30,413 bases of DNA from CAYQZD01 sp964421875. GTDB lineage: Bacteria; Electryoneota; Tariuqbacteria; Tariuqbacterales; Tariuqbacteraceae. The notes under the pieces are model-generated. The model was given only the letters and a program-made list of their open reading frames with translations. It searched no databases and was not told where the DNA came from. A program made the translations under genes and the position numbers. The stretch is from NCBI GenBank assembly GCA_964421875.1, contig CAYQZD010000041.1, positions 1 to 30,413 on the forward strand. The letters are read 5' to 3'. Positions 16,879 through 23,274 of the stretch are shown piece by piece; the stretch's first letter is position 1; every line of letters begins with the position of its first letter.

Positions 16879-17442
16879 ACCGGAGGATGTGTTTGCGGCT
16901 ACGACGCAGGAGTTCAAGGTGATGTCGGAGTTATTGGAGGATACGCCGCCGCCGGAATTGGCCGAGTTGTTATGCATCACGCAGTTAATGAATGTAGGCG
17001 CTCCGCCACTCACCAGGACACCGCCTCCTTCCCCCATAGCCTGGCAGTCGTTGATGATGCAGCGCTCGAAGGTGGGGCTGGACTGGTTACAGAACACCCC
17101 TCCGCCGGTCGATTGTAGTCCGTTGCTGATGGTGATACCAATAATCTGAGCCGCGGAGGTTTCTCCACTATGAAGAAACATTCCCCGGTTCATTCTCTGG
17201 CAGTCTATAATGCAGTTATGGGGACCGTTTTCCGACATCAGCACAATATCCCGTCCTCCGAAGTCAATCCCACGGTTGGAGGCTCCGGTGTAGATTCCGT
17301 CTGCGATCAATACCGTATCCCCCGTATTAGCCGCGTTGACGGCGTCCATAATGGCTGGGTATTGGGCAGGGACGTTCAGAGTCGCCGCCGCTGCGGTTCC
17401 GGCCAGAATTGTAATCAGTAAAAATGCGTAAGTCTTTTTCAT
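16876..17442 (-). CDS. Beta-helix protein 2, 5' part with signal peptide, ending at in-frame TGA
   Basis: The 188 residues comprise a signal peptide (KKTYAFLLITILAGTAAAA), the PAQYPAIMDAVNAANTGDTVLIADGIYTG motif region typical of the start of pectate-lyase-like/right-handed beta-helix proteins, and rungs IIGITISNG, GGGVFCN, CIINDCQA, GGGVLVSGG, NCVMHNNSA, GGGVSSN and SCVVAANT. It breaks off at TGA (16878-16876) inside the rung pattern, exactly where a GG(G)I turn would be expected. The open frame then continues for 308 codons through the usual end-cap and T9SS tail, so the full gene would be 497 positions long. The ATG has GAGGT upstream. This is the second gene in the window with the same break. 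Confidence 0.8.
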   Translation of the reverse strand: MKKTYAFLLITILAGTAAAATLNVPAQYPAIMDAVNAANTGDTVLIADGIYTGASNRGIDFGGRDIVLMSENGPHNCIIDCQRMNRGMFLHSGETSAAQIIGITISNGLQSTGGGVFCNQSSPTFERCIINDCQAMGEGGGVLVSGGAPTFINCVMHNNSANSGGGVSSNNSDITLNSCVVAANTSSG

Positions 17443-17871
17443 CGTTGACCTCGACGAAGTTGGATTCGTTAATATGTCAAGTGTTTGATTATAAGTTAAT
17501 TACGATGGAGGCGTTCAACTGAACGCCCCCGTGGAGAGCGCTATTGGGAATAGATAATATAGCGATTCCTAAAGAGTGTGCTGCCTAAATCAATTTTAAC
17601 TCGTTTTTATAGACGGCGGGGTTGAGACAATCCCGCCTCCAAACCGGGGATTCGGAGTCGGGTTCGTCCTCGGACCCGACATAGATATTTGGGCAACAGA
17701 CGTTAGAAAGGTGTCCTTTGATTAGTCACTCCTGCGAAGTAAGAAGTCAAGTAACTAATATAAATACAAGAAGATGGCTTCCCGCTTTACGCCGTGCGGC
17801 GCACAGGTCGCGGGAATGACAAATTCGGGGTATTATCAGACAGACTGCGGAGATCCTGCGCCACAGTAAGT
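17443..17871. other. Intergenic stretch with repeats
   Basis: No gene is supported. Hairpins lie at 17510-17527 (perfect 8-bp GGCGTTCA/TGAACGCC), about 17612-17641 (GGCGGG/CCCGCC) and 17657-17680 (GTCGGGT/ACCCGAC, ten-base loop containing TCCTCG). A WIPAFAGMT-type repeat at about 17770-17855 has the same enlarged GC-rich loop as the copy at 8515-8585. Confidence 0.6.
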
Positions 17872-19188
17872 TTATTTCAGCAGGATTACCCTTTTGGTTT
17901 GAGATGACTTTCCATCGCTGATATTGGCGAAATATACTCCTGAAGCCAGATTAGCGGCATCGAATGATAATGTATGGCGGCCCGTTGAAAGAGTTCCCGG
18001 CGATAAATCCGCTACGGTTTTGCCGTTCAAGTCGTATAGAAGCAGTGAGATTCCGCTTTCGAGGGGCAGATTGAAACAGAAGTTAATCACATTATTGAAG
18101 GGATTGGGATAGGCGGAATTCAGGGTAAATCCGGTTGGCGCGGGGTTGAGGCTTATATCCTCGACTTCTGAGTTTCCGAGGGTGGGGAAGCCTGTGCCTT
18201 TGAAGGCTCGGGGGACGTAGGTGGTGTCGGAGTATCCTCCCACGCTGAGGATCGCTCCTCCGGGCGCGCAGACTGCGGTGTTTAAGCCGTAGGCAGCGGG
18301 GAGGGGATTTTCCTGAGTCCAGGAGTCTGTCGCTGGGTCGTAAATCTGGACTGCGTCTGTAGCTTGCCAGATATGGTAACCTCCGCCTCCGCCGATGGAG
18401 AAGATGTAGTTATCGTTGGAAGTGACGCTGAAGGCGGCGAAGGTATTGGGGACCGGCATAGTGGCCCGGGGCGTCCAGGTATCGGATTGGGGGTCGTAGG
18501 CGTAGTGTGCGTTCGACGGTTCCAGCGCACCTCCCATCACGTGGAATTCACCTTGGATGAAGGCGGCGCCGTGATAAGCCATTTCGCGCGGGAGAGGGGC
18601 GATTTCGCTCCAGGCGTCGGCGGCGAGGTCGTATTTATAGGCGTTGGCATAGTAGTCCACCAGGTCTCCCCCGCCTGCGGCGTAGATGTAGTCTGCTCCA
18701 TCATAGGCTGCAGCGATTCCGCCGACGGCTAAGGGGTAGTCCGCCACTCTATTCCAGGTTCCACAGGGGCCGATGGTGTCGGGGGTGAATATCTGGACTT
18801 CGGAGCCGAAGCTGTAGTCGTAGTATCTACCGATCAGGTAAATGGCTCCTGCGGCGGCGACACCGGCGTAGTTACAATTTCCCAGGGGGGGAGGGGTGGA
18901 AAGCTCCCAGTGTTCGGTATGCCAGTTCAAAGCCTGGGCGCGGGGATATTCGATGTAGCCGAATACGTAGAAGTAATCTCCCACAATGCCTCCGTCAGCG
19001 CGGCCGAAGGGCTGGCCGGCGTCGGCGATGGGAATCCAGGTTACATTGTCAGCGCTGCCGGATGATTGGATCGGTTTAGCGGCGCCAAAGCTTTGATGCG
19101 GCGAGCCCTTAAAGTCCGCCTTATCCGCTCCGAGGAGGATGGGGGAAAAGGCGATGAGGGCTGCGATTGATAAGATGTATTTCGACAT
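17872..19188 (-). CDS. Secreted Kelch-repeat protein with T9SS sorting domain
   Basis: The 438-residue protein has a signal peptide (SKYILSIAALIAFSPILLG) and about six Kelch repeats forming a beta-propeller. Examples are YIYAAGGGDLVDYYANAY, WSEIAPLPREMAYHGAA, FHVMGGALEPSNAHY, WTPRATMPVPNTFAAF and AILSVGGYSDTTY, with the usual GG doublets and W residues. It ends in a T9SS tail (AYPNPFN, YDLNGK, SGVYFANISDG, RVILLK). A role in adhesion or carbohydrate contact is possible, but no enzyme signature is visible. I chose ATG at 19188 because it leads straight into the signal peptide; an upstream in-frame TTG at 19221 would add 11 residues rich in charge and lies in repeat-like DNA. The stop is TAA. 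Confidence 0.88.
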   Translation of the reverse strand: MSKYILSIAALIAFSPILLGADKADFKGSPHQSFGAAKPIQSSGSADNVTWIPIADAGQPFGRADGGIVGDYFYVFGYIEYPRAQALNWHTEHWELSTPPPLGNCNYAGVAAAGAIYLIGRYYDYSFGSEVQIFTPDTIGPCGTWNRVADYPLAVGGIAAAYDGADYIYAAGGGDLVDYYANAYKYDLAADAWSEIAPLPREMAYHGAAFIQGEFHVMGGALEPSNAHYAYDPQSDTWTPRATMPVPNTFAAFSVTSNDNYIFSIGGGGGYHIWQATDAVQIYDPATDSWTQENPLPAAYGLNTAVCAPGGAILSVGGYSDTTYVPRAFKGTGFPTLGNSEVEDISLNPAPTGFTLNSAYPNPFNNVINFCFNLPLESGISLLLYDLNGKTVADLSPGTLSTGRHTLSFDAANLASGVYFANISDGKSSQTKRVILLK

Positions 19189-19304
19189 TTTTAATTTTTC
19201 AATAAGTCTGCAAGTCGGCAAGTCAACAGGTCTTCAAGTCGAGCAGATTTATTTATGATGTTAACTCTCTGCTATTAACAGCAAACAATTGATTAATAGT
19301 TATA

Positions 19305-19332
19305 TGGCGCAGGGTGCGGAGACCCTGCGCCA
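19305..19332. repeat. GCGGAG-family hairpin, TGGCGCAGGGT stem
   Basis: A perfect 11-bp stem, TGGCGCAGGGT/ACCCTGCGCCA, around the exact loop GCGGAG. The same stem family with one mismatch is at 26675-26702. Confidence 0.85.
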
Positions 19333-19398
19333 CAACAGAAGGCGCATTTTTCGGAATTCTCGGCGATTCATCGGAGACCGTGCGCCACGACAATGAAC

Positions 19399-20247
19399 TT
19401 ATTTGAGAAGAATCATTTTCTTAGTCAGGGCGCCTTGCGGGGAAACAAGGCGGCAGAAATAGATACCTGAAGGCAGACTTTCCGCGTTGAAAGTTATCCG
19501 ATGCTTTCCGTGGGGGAGTATCCCCTCTACCAGTTTCTCCACCAGTTTTCCGTTCACATCGAAGACTGAGAGCGTCACCCGGCTTTCACGGGCGAGGTAG
19601 AATTCGATGGCGGTGGCGGAGTTGAAGGGATTGGGGAAATTGCCGGTCAGGCTGAATTTTCGGGGCGAAGATTGACCTTTCCCGGTTTCGACCTCCAATC
19701 CCTCTTGATGGATGTTTTGCGCGATGAGGTAGGCGTCGGCGATGTTCCAATCGCTGTGGCACCTGAGGCAGACTAAATCCAGGGTATTTCCCGGAGTTTT
19801 ACCTTGGGAATCCATTTTGACAAAGGTTCCGGAGGAGTCGGTGTAGAACATAGAATCTTTAGGGAATGGCGATACCCAGATTCGGAACTGATGAGAGCGC
19901 ATATCTGCGCGTGCGGAGTTGCGCGCTGTGGATGATTTGACCGAATAAGGCATATGGCACTCGATGCAAGGCAGATACTCCTTGCCGGGGATGACATAAT
20001 CAGGATGGCAGGAGGAGCAAGTGGGGCGCTGCTCCAGGCCGCCCTGGTTATAGACTGCGCTCTTGTGCTGATTATGGCATGTGGCGCAGGTCAGGTAGCC
20101 GTAGTGGGGTGAGGCGGTATTGTGTGATGAATGCATCCACTCGGCGAACTGTTGTTTATTTTCGATCCATCCGTTTGACCCTGCGATACGGCGCTGCGGG
20201 TCGGTTGAATGACAGGAACCGCATATCATGCGGGTATCGGGCTTATT
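19399..20247 (-). CDS. Octahaem cytochrome c, 3' part after in-frame TGA, with T9SS tail
   Basis: The frame runs on from the TGA at 20250-20248 through NKPDTRM and then five CxxCH haem motifs (CGSCH, CATCH, CSSCH, CIECH, CLRCH). The patterns HSSHNTASPHYGYLTCATCHNQHKSAVYN and PCIECHMPYS are typical of cytochrome c554/NrfA-related multihaem proteins. It ends in a T9SS tail (NFPNPFN, VFDVNGK, SGIYFCRLVS, KMILLK). Without the 5' part it has no signal peptide; a short-frame ATG at 20229 exists but would drop the export signal needed for haem attachment. It should therefore be read as the second part of the gene starting at 20820. The stop is TAA. Confidence 0.8.
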   Translation of the reverse strand, partial: NKPDTRMICGSCHSTDPQRRIAGSNGWIENKQQFAEWMHSSHNTASPHYGYLTCATCHNQHKSAVYNQGGLEQRPTCSSCHPDYVIPGKEYLPCIECHMPYSVKSSTARNSARADMRSHQFRIWVSPFPKDSMFYTDSSGTFVKMDSQGKTPGNTLDLVCLRCHSDWNIADAYLIAQNIHQEGLEVETGKGQSSPRKFSLTGNFPNPFNSATAIEFYLARESRVTLSVFDVNGKLVEKLVEGILPHGKHRITFNAESLPSGIYFCRLVSPQGALTKKMILLK

Positions 20248-20250
20248 TCA
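20215..20250 (-). other. In-frame TGA codon with downstream hairpin, octahaem cytochrome
   Basis: TGA at 20250-20248 follows CEACHGPGA. After 20 nt comes a perfect 6-bp stem, CCGCAT/ATGCGG, with the loop GAT. Stem length, spacing and the G at the start of the loop again match the loose bacterial SECIS model. In relatives this place, between the CHGPG motif and the next CxxCH, is a variable loop, so the residue inserted cannot be guessed from family knowledge. Confidence 0.35.
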
Positions 20251-20820
20251 AGCGCCTGGTCCGTGGCAGGCTTCGCAGCCCACTCCGTCCTCGGTCCAGG
20301 TTCCGGTGACGCCGGACAGTCCTCCCTGGTGTCCTTCAGGGGAATAGCCGGTGGTATGGCACTTTCCGCAGTCGAAAGGCGCTTGTTGTCCGGGGTTGTA
20401 AGGCAGCCATCGATTTTCCCGGACATTCCACAGCGTGGAGTCGTTCTGGTTTCCGGTGACGATGTAGCCGTCGCGGTCGAGGAAGTTCGCTTTCCAGTAA
20501 TAGCCGCCCACCACGTAACTGATGTCACTCCAACTCATAGGCGCGCCGGATAGGAACGGTGGATTGGGGACATTATTTGAACCGGGGTGGTATTGGAAGG
20601 GGTATTCCGGGGGAGCGGCTGAATCAGAGACAAGGGCGTAATGATGCCCGGTGTCAATCCAGATATTGTATTTATCCGTGTGGCAGTATCCGCAGTTTTC
20701 CGAGCTGGAATAGTTTTGGGCAAGGGCTGCTGCGCAGAAGAGGCTGAGGATGAACAAGGGCGAGATACTGTGGCTAATGTTTTTAGCTGCTATTGAAGAT
20801 ATGGTTTTAATAATAGACAT
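20248..20820 (-). CDS. Octahaem cytochrome c, 5' part with signal peptide, ending at in-frame TGA
   Basis: The 190 residues start with an export signal (hydrophobic ISPLFILSLFCAAALA) and carry three CxxCH motifs: CGYCH close to the N-terminus, CGKCH, and CEACHGPG at the end. A TGA follows at 20250-20248, but the same frame continues for 282 codons with five more haem motifs, for eight haems in 472 residues plus the TGA position. c-type haem attachment occurs outside the cytoplasm, and the T9SS tail implies surface display. This suggests a role in electron exchange with outside acceptors. I chose ATG at 20820; an in-frame TTG lies 6 bp upstream. The gene is divergent from arsR and its promoter carries the predicted ArsR operator. 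Confidence 0.82.
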   Translation of the reverse strand: MSIIKTISSIAAKNISHSISPLFILSLFCAAALAQNYSSSENCGYCHTDKYNIWIDTGHHYALVSDSAAPPEYPFQYHPGSNNVPNPPFLSGAPMSWSDISYVVGGYYWKANFLDRDGYIVTGNQNDSTLWNVRENRWLPYNPGQQAPFDCGKCHTTGYSPEGHQGGLSGVTGTWTEDGVGCEACHGPGA

Positions 20821-20880
20821 AGGCAAAGAGAGTCAAAGTTTGATAAATTATAAACAATTCACTTTTAAAAAAAAGTTGCT

Positions 20881-20902
20881 TCACTGCTTACCTATGCAGT
20901 AA
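20881..20902 (-). promoter_or_regulatory. Predicted ArsR operator, site 1 (cytochrome promoter)
   Basis: Read on the minus strand it is TTACTGC-N8-GCAGTGA, an inverted repeat with an 8-bp spacer (ACTGC/GCAGT arms perfect). It begins inside the -10 box of the cytochrome promoter. The same 22-bp layout occurs at 21024-21045 and 21437-21458. Confidence 0.7.
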
Positions 20903-20929
20903 TATAACAATTTTTTTTCTTTCAAGCAA
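20901..20929 (-). promoter_or_regulatory. Sigma70-type promoter of the octahaem cytochrome gene
   Basis: On the minus strand -35 TTGCTT (20929-20924) is separated by 17 bp from -10 TATATT (20906-20901). The operator 20881-20902 overlaps the end of the -10 box, so a bound repressor would block RNA polymerase. The untranslated leader would be about 70 bases. Confidence 0.55.
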
Positions 20930-20996
20930 GGTTTTACATCACATTAATGCTGGTCAATAAAACTAATCTGCGCGAAATTTTTTATTTCGGTAGAAT

Positions 20997-21025
20997 TTGA
21001 TATTTTAAGTAGAAATAGCTACATT
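20997..21025 (+). promoter_or_regulatory. Sigma70-type promoter of arsR
   Basis: -35 TTGATA (20997-21002), a 17-bp spacer and -10 TACATT (21020-21025). As in the divergent promoter, the operator starts within the last two bases of the -10 box. Confidence 0.6.
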
Positions 21026-21045
21026 ACTGCATAACTGCGCATTAA
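21024..21045 (+). promoter_or_regulatory. Predicted ArsR operator, site 2 (autoregulation)
   Basis: TTACTGC-N8-GCATTAA, located between the -10 box and the arsR start codon. It shares the ten-base word ATTACTGCAT with both other sites. Autoregulation by a site at this place is standard for ArsR/SmtB repressors. Confidence 0.7.
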
Positions 21046-21057
21046 GTGGGATTTAGT

Positions 21058-21378
21058 ATGGAACAGAGAAAGATTGAATTTGAAGCTGAACTGCTGTCGG
21101 TTCTGGCTCAGGCGACCAGGCTGAAGATTTTATATTTCCTCCGCGACGGGGAGCAGTGCGCCTGCAGGATAAATCCCTATATGGAGGAGGATTCCTCGGT
21201 CATAAGCCGTCATTTGGTGAAAATGCGGGAAGCCGGGATTTTGGGGAGCCGCAAGGAGGGGGTTTCCATCTATTATTGGATCAAGGAACCCAAGGTTTTC
21301 GCCATTTTAAGTCTGGTGGACGGAATACTGGTTTCTATGGCGCGAGATAAGACTAAAGAAATATTGGAGATGGTTTGA
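21058..21378 (+). CDS. ArsR/SmtB-family winged-helix repressor
   Basis: The 106-residue protein has the ArsR fold: helices EAELLSVLAQATRLKILYFL, the recognition segment SSVISRHLVKMREAGIL (about 46-62) and the wing KEGVSIYYWI. The motif QCACR (Cys at about 34 and 36) falls where classical ArsR has its ELCVCDL metalloid-binding pair, so a thiol-reactive or metalloid inducer is plausible; this is inference from position. I prefer ATG at 21058, since the GTG 12 bp earlier would place the start closer to the operator and has no better ribosome binding site. The stop is TGA. Three matching operators predict control of itself, of the divergent cytochrome and of the downstream thiol-redox genes. Confidence 0.88.
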   Translation: MEQRKIEFEAELLSVLAQATRLKILYFLRDGEQCACRINPYMEEDSSVISRHLVKMREAGILGSRKEGVSIYYWIKEPKVFAILSLVDGILVSMARDKTKEILEMV

Positions 21379-21436
21379 TTCGACCGGTGTATGAGGAACT
21401 AATTCTGACCTGTAGAATCGATTTTTTTTATCAATA

Positions 21437-21458
21437 TTACTGCATTGAAGAGCATTAA
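21437..21458 (+). promoter_or_regulatory. Predicted ArsR operator, site 3 (thioredoxin/ccdA genes)
   Basis: TTACTGC-N8-GCATTAA. Outside the N8 spacer it is identical to site 2, including the preceding A. It lies between arsR and the thioredoxin-like gene, so the downstream genes probably have their own regulated promoter. AATATT stands at the -10 position, but I see no good -35. Confidence 0.65.
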
Positions 21459-21496
21459 TACATATTTAATAAGTCACAAGTAACTAAGAGGCAATG

Positions 21497-21748
21497 ATGA
21501 AAAAGATAGAAATCCTGGGGGTGGGATGCCCCCGATGTAAAACTACGGAAAAGGAGATACGCAGAGCCGGCGAGGGTCTGGGCTTAGTTGAAGGAAAGGA
21601 TTTTTCCCTTGAGAAGGTAACCAATCCTGTGGATATCGCTTCCCGCGGGGTGTTGAATACACCCGGGGTGGCGGTGGACGGCAAAGTGGTATCGACGGGT
21701 AAGATTCCGAAATCCCAGGAAATCGAAAAATGGCTAAAATGTGATTAA
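21497..21748 (+). CDS. Small CxxC thioredoxin/glutaredoxin-like protein (redox-active disulfide protein)
   Basis: The 83-residue cytoplasmic protein has the thioredoxin fold: strand KKIEILGVG, the active site CPRC just after it, and the cis-proline motif NTPGVAVDGK. This matches the small thioredoxin-like family often encoded beside ArsR regulators and permeases (TM0996/MTH895 type). These proteins act as thiol-disulfide exchange factors. ATG at 21497 has GAGG five bases upstream; an ATG one codon earlier is possible. The stop TAA overlaps the Shine-Dalgarno region of the next gene, so the two are co-transcribed. Confidence 0.88.
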   Translation: MKKIEILGVGCPRCKTTEKEIRRAGEGLGLVEGKDFSLEKVTNPVDIASRGVLNTPGVAVDGKVVSTGKIPKSQEIEKWLKCD

Positions 21749-21760
21749 GGAGCGAGTCTG

Positions 21761-22165
21761 ATGAAAAATTCGACGCGATATATCATCCTGGGTGGATTGG
21801 TTATCATCGTGGGAGCGATTTTGCTTTTCAAAGGTCCCTCCGATAAGGGCGATGAAGCGGTTACGACTCACCGGGACAGCTCGAAAGAGGCGCTTCCCCT
21901 CTTGATTGAACTGGGGAGCGTGGGGTGCATACCCTGTCAGAAGATGGCTCCCGTTCTCGATGAGATAAGCGTTGAGTATGAGGGGCGTCTTTCGGTGGAA
22001 TTTTACGATGTGAAGCAGAATCCTGAACCGGCCCGCCGCTATGGAATCCGGCTGATACCGACTCAGATATTCCTCGACGCTCAGGGCAAGGAATTTTTTC
22101 GGCATGAGGGTTTTTTCCCCAAGGATGAAATAAAGCGCGTGTTGTCGGAGATGGGGGTGGAATAG
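21761..22165 (+). CDS. Membrane-anchored thioredoxin-family protein
   Basis: The 134-residue protein has an N-terminal membrane anchor (about 7-23) followed by a periplasmic thioredoxin domain. The active site is C56-I-P-C59, and the cis-proline motif is RLIPTQIFLD. With CcdA encoded immediately downstream, it is probably the periplasmic partner that receives electrons through CcdA and reduces disulfides, for example the CxxCH cysteines of apocytochromes before haem attachment. A clear AAGGAG lies 9 bp before the ATG. The gene ends with TAG three bases before the ccdA start. Confidence 0.9.
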   Translation: MKNSTRYIILGGLVIIVGAILLFKGPSDKGDEAVTTHRDSSKEALPLLIELGSVGCIPCQKMAPVLDEISVEYEGRLSVEFYDVKQNPEPARRYGIRLIPTQIFLDAQGKEFFRHEGFFPKDEIKRVLSEMGVE

Positions 22166-22168
22166 CCC

Positions 22169-22846
22169 ATGGAAGTTGTGACGCAGTATATTCAGGGCAA
22201 TCCTCTGGTTGCGGTTATAGCTGTTTTCGCGGGAGGGTTGTTTTCGGCTGCATCGCCCTGCGTGCTGGCGATTATGCCTATGGTCATCGGTTACGTTGGA
22301 GGGCACAGCGCGGGTGACAGGTCGAGAGCGGTCCGGTATTCGCTGCTCTTTGCGCTGGGATTGTCCCTCACTTTTACGGTATTGGGGGCGGCGGCGGCGT
22401 TATTGGGGAGGCTGCTGGGCGAGGTGGGGCAGGTTTGGTATTTTATAGTGGCGGCGCTGGCGGTGGCGATGGGATTGTCGCTGATGGGAGTTTACGAAAT
22501 CCGTTTACCCTTCGCGGCTAAGATGCAAACCAAGAAGCGCGGAGCTTTGGGAGCATTTTTACTGGGGCTATTATTCGGAGTGGTGTCTTCGCCTTGCGCC
22601 ACGCCGGTTTTGGTGGTGATACTCACGTTTGTAGCTTCTCAGGGGCAGGTGGTTTACGGGACGCTGCTGTTGTTCGTTTATGCTGTGGGGCATTGCGCTT
22701 TGATTATTTTAGCCGGTGTGGTCACCGGCTTTGTGGAATATTTTCTACAGGCGCGGGGCGCGCAGAATTTTTCTATGTGGGCGAAAAAAGTGTCGGGTGT
22801 TCTTGTCACCATTGGGGGATTGTATATTCTCTATCTGAACATTTAA
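22169..22846 (+). CDS. ccdA: CcdA-type thiol:disulfide interchange membrane protein
   Basis: The 225-residue protein with six membrane segments has the paired cysteine motifs of the CcdA/DsbD transmembrane family: SPCVLAIMPMVIGY in the first helix and SSPCATPVLVVIL in the fourth. It carries reducing equivalents from cytoplasmic thioredoxin to periplasmic thioredoxin-like proteins. It starts three bases after the stop of the anchored thioredoxin, an arrangement typical for cytochrome c maturation. This fits the octahaem and multihaem cytochrome genes on both sides. The stop is TAA. Confidence 0.9.
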   Translation: MEVVTQYIQGNPLVAVIAVFAGGLFSAASPCVLAIMPMVIGYVGGHSAGDRSRAVRYSLLFALGLSLTFTVLGAAAALLGRLLGEVGQVWYFIVAALAVAMGLSLMGVYEIRLPFAAKMQTKKRGALGAFLLGLLFGVVSSPCATPVLVVILTFVASQGQVVYGTLLLFVYAVGHCALIILAGVVTGFVEYFLQARGAQNFSMWAKKVSGVLVTIGGLYILYLNI

Positions 22847-23274
22847 GCGGTCAGGTTAAAAATTTGACGCGTTAATATATTTAGAGAATGTTGATAAATA
22901 GCTAATGTCGGGTTCGAGGACGAACCCGACTCCGCAATGAAACAATCTAAGGCGGCGCAGGATTTTCGATCCTTTAACCTACTACAACGGAGTCGGGATG
23001 GTCTCCATCCCGATATTGTTACGCTTACTTATACGTGCTAACGAATCCAGGCAATCGACTGCAATTACTTGTTTTTTTAGGCATATAGAGCAGGGTGTGG
23101 ACAGACTGTCCGAGAACTGTAATAATTGCATTTTATTAGTGCAACAGGGTTTCCGCACCCTGTTGCAAGTTTTTGGTGCCGGGTGCGGGGACCCGACACC
23201 CACGAAAATGAGATATAGGCGACAAATCCTACAAATTATCATAATCTATTCCTGATTCTACGGAGTTCAAAATT
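22847..23274. other. Intergenic stretch with four hairpins
   Basis: No gene is supported. Hairpins lie at 22907-22930 (10-bp GTCGGGTTCG/CGAACCCGAC, loop AGGA), 22993-23013 (9-bp TCGGGATGG/CCATCCCGA, loop TCT), 23140-23167 (11-bp TGCAACAGGGT/ACCCTGTTGCA, loop TTCCGC) and 23175-23200 (GGTGCCGGGT/ACCCGACACC with one mismatch, loop GCGGGG). The segment 23036-23065 resembles a decayed hairpin of the 26626-26653 type. Confidence 0.7.
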
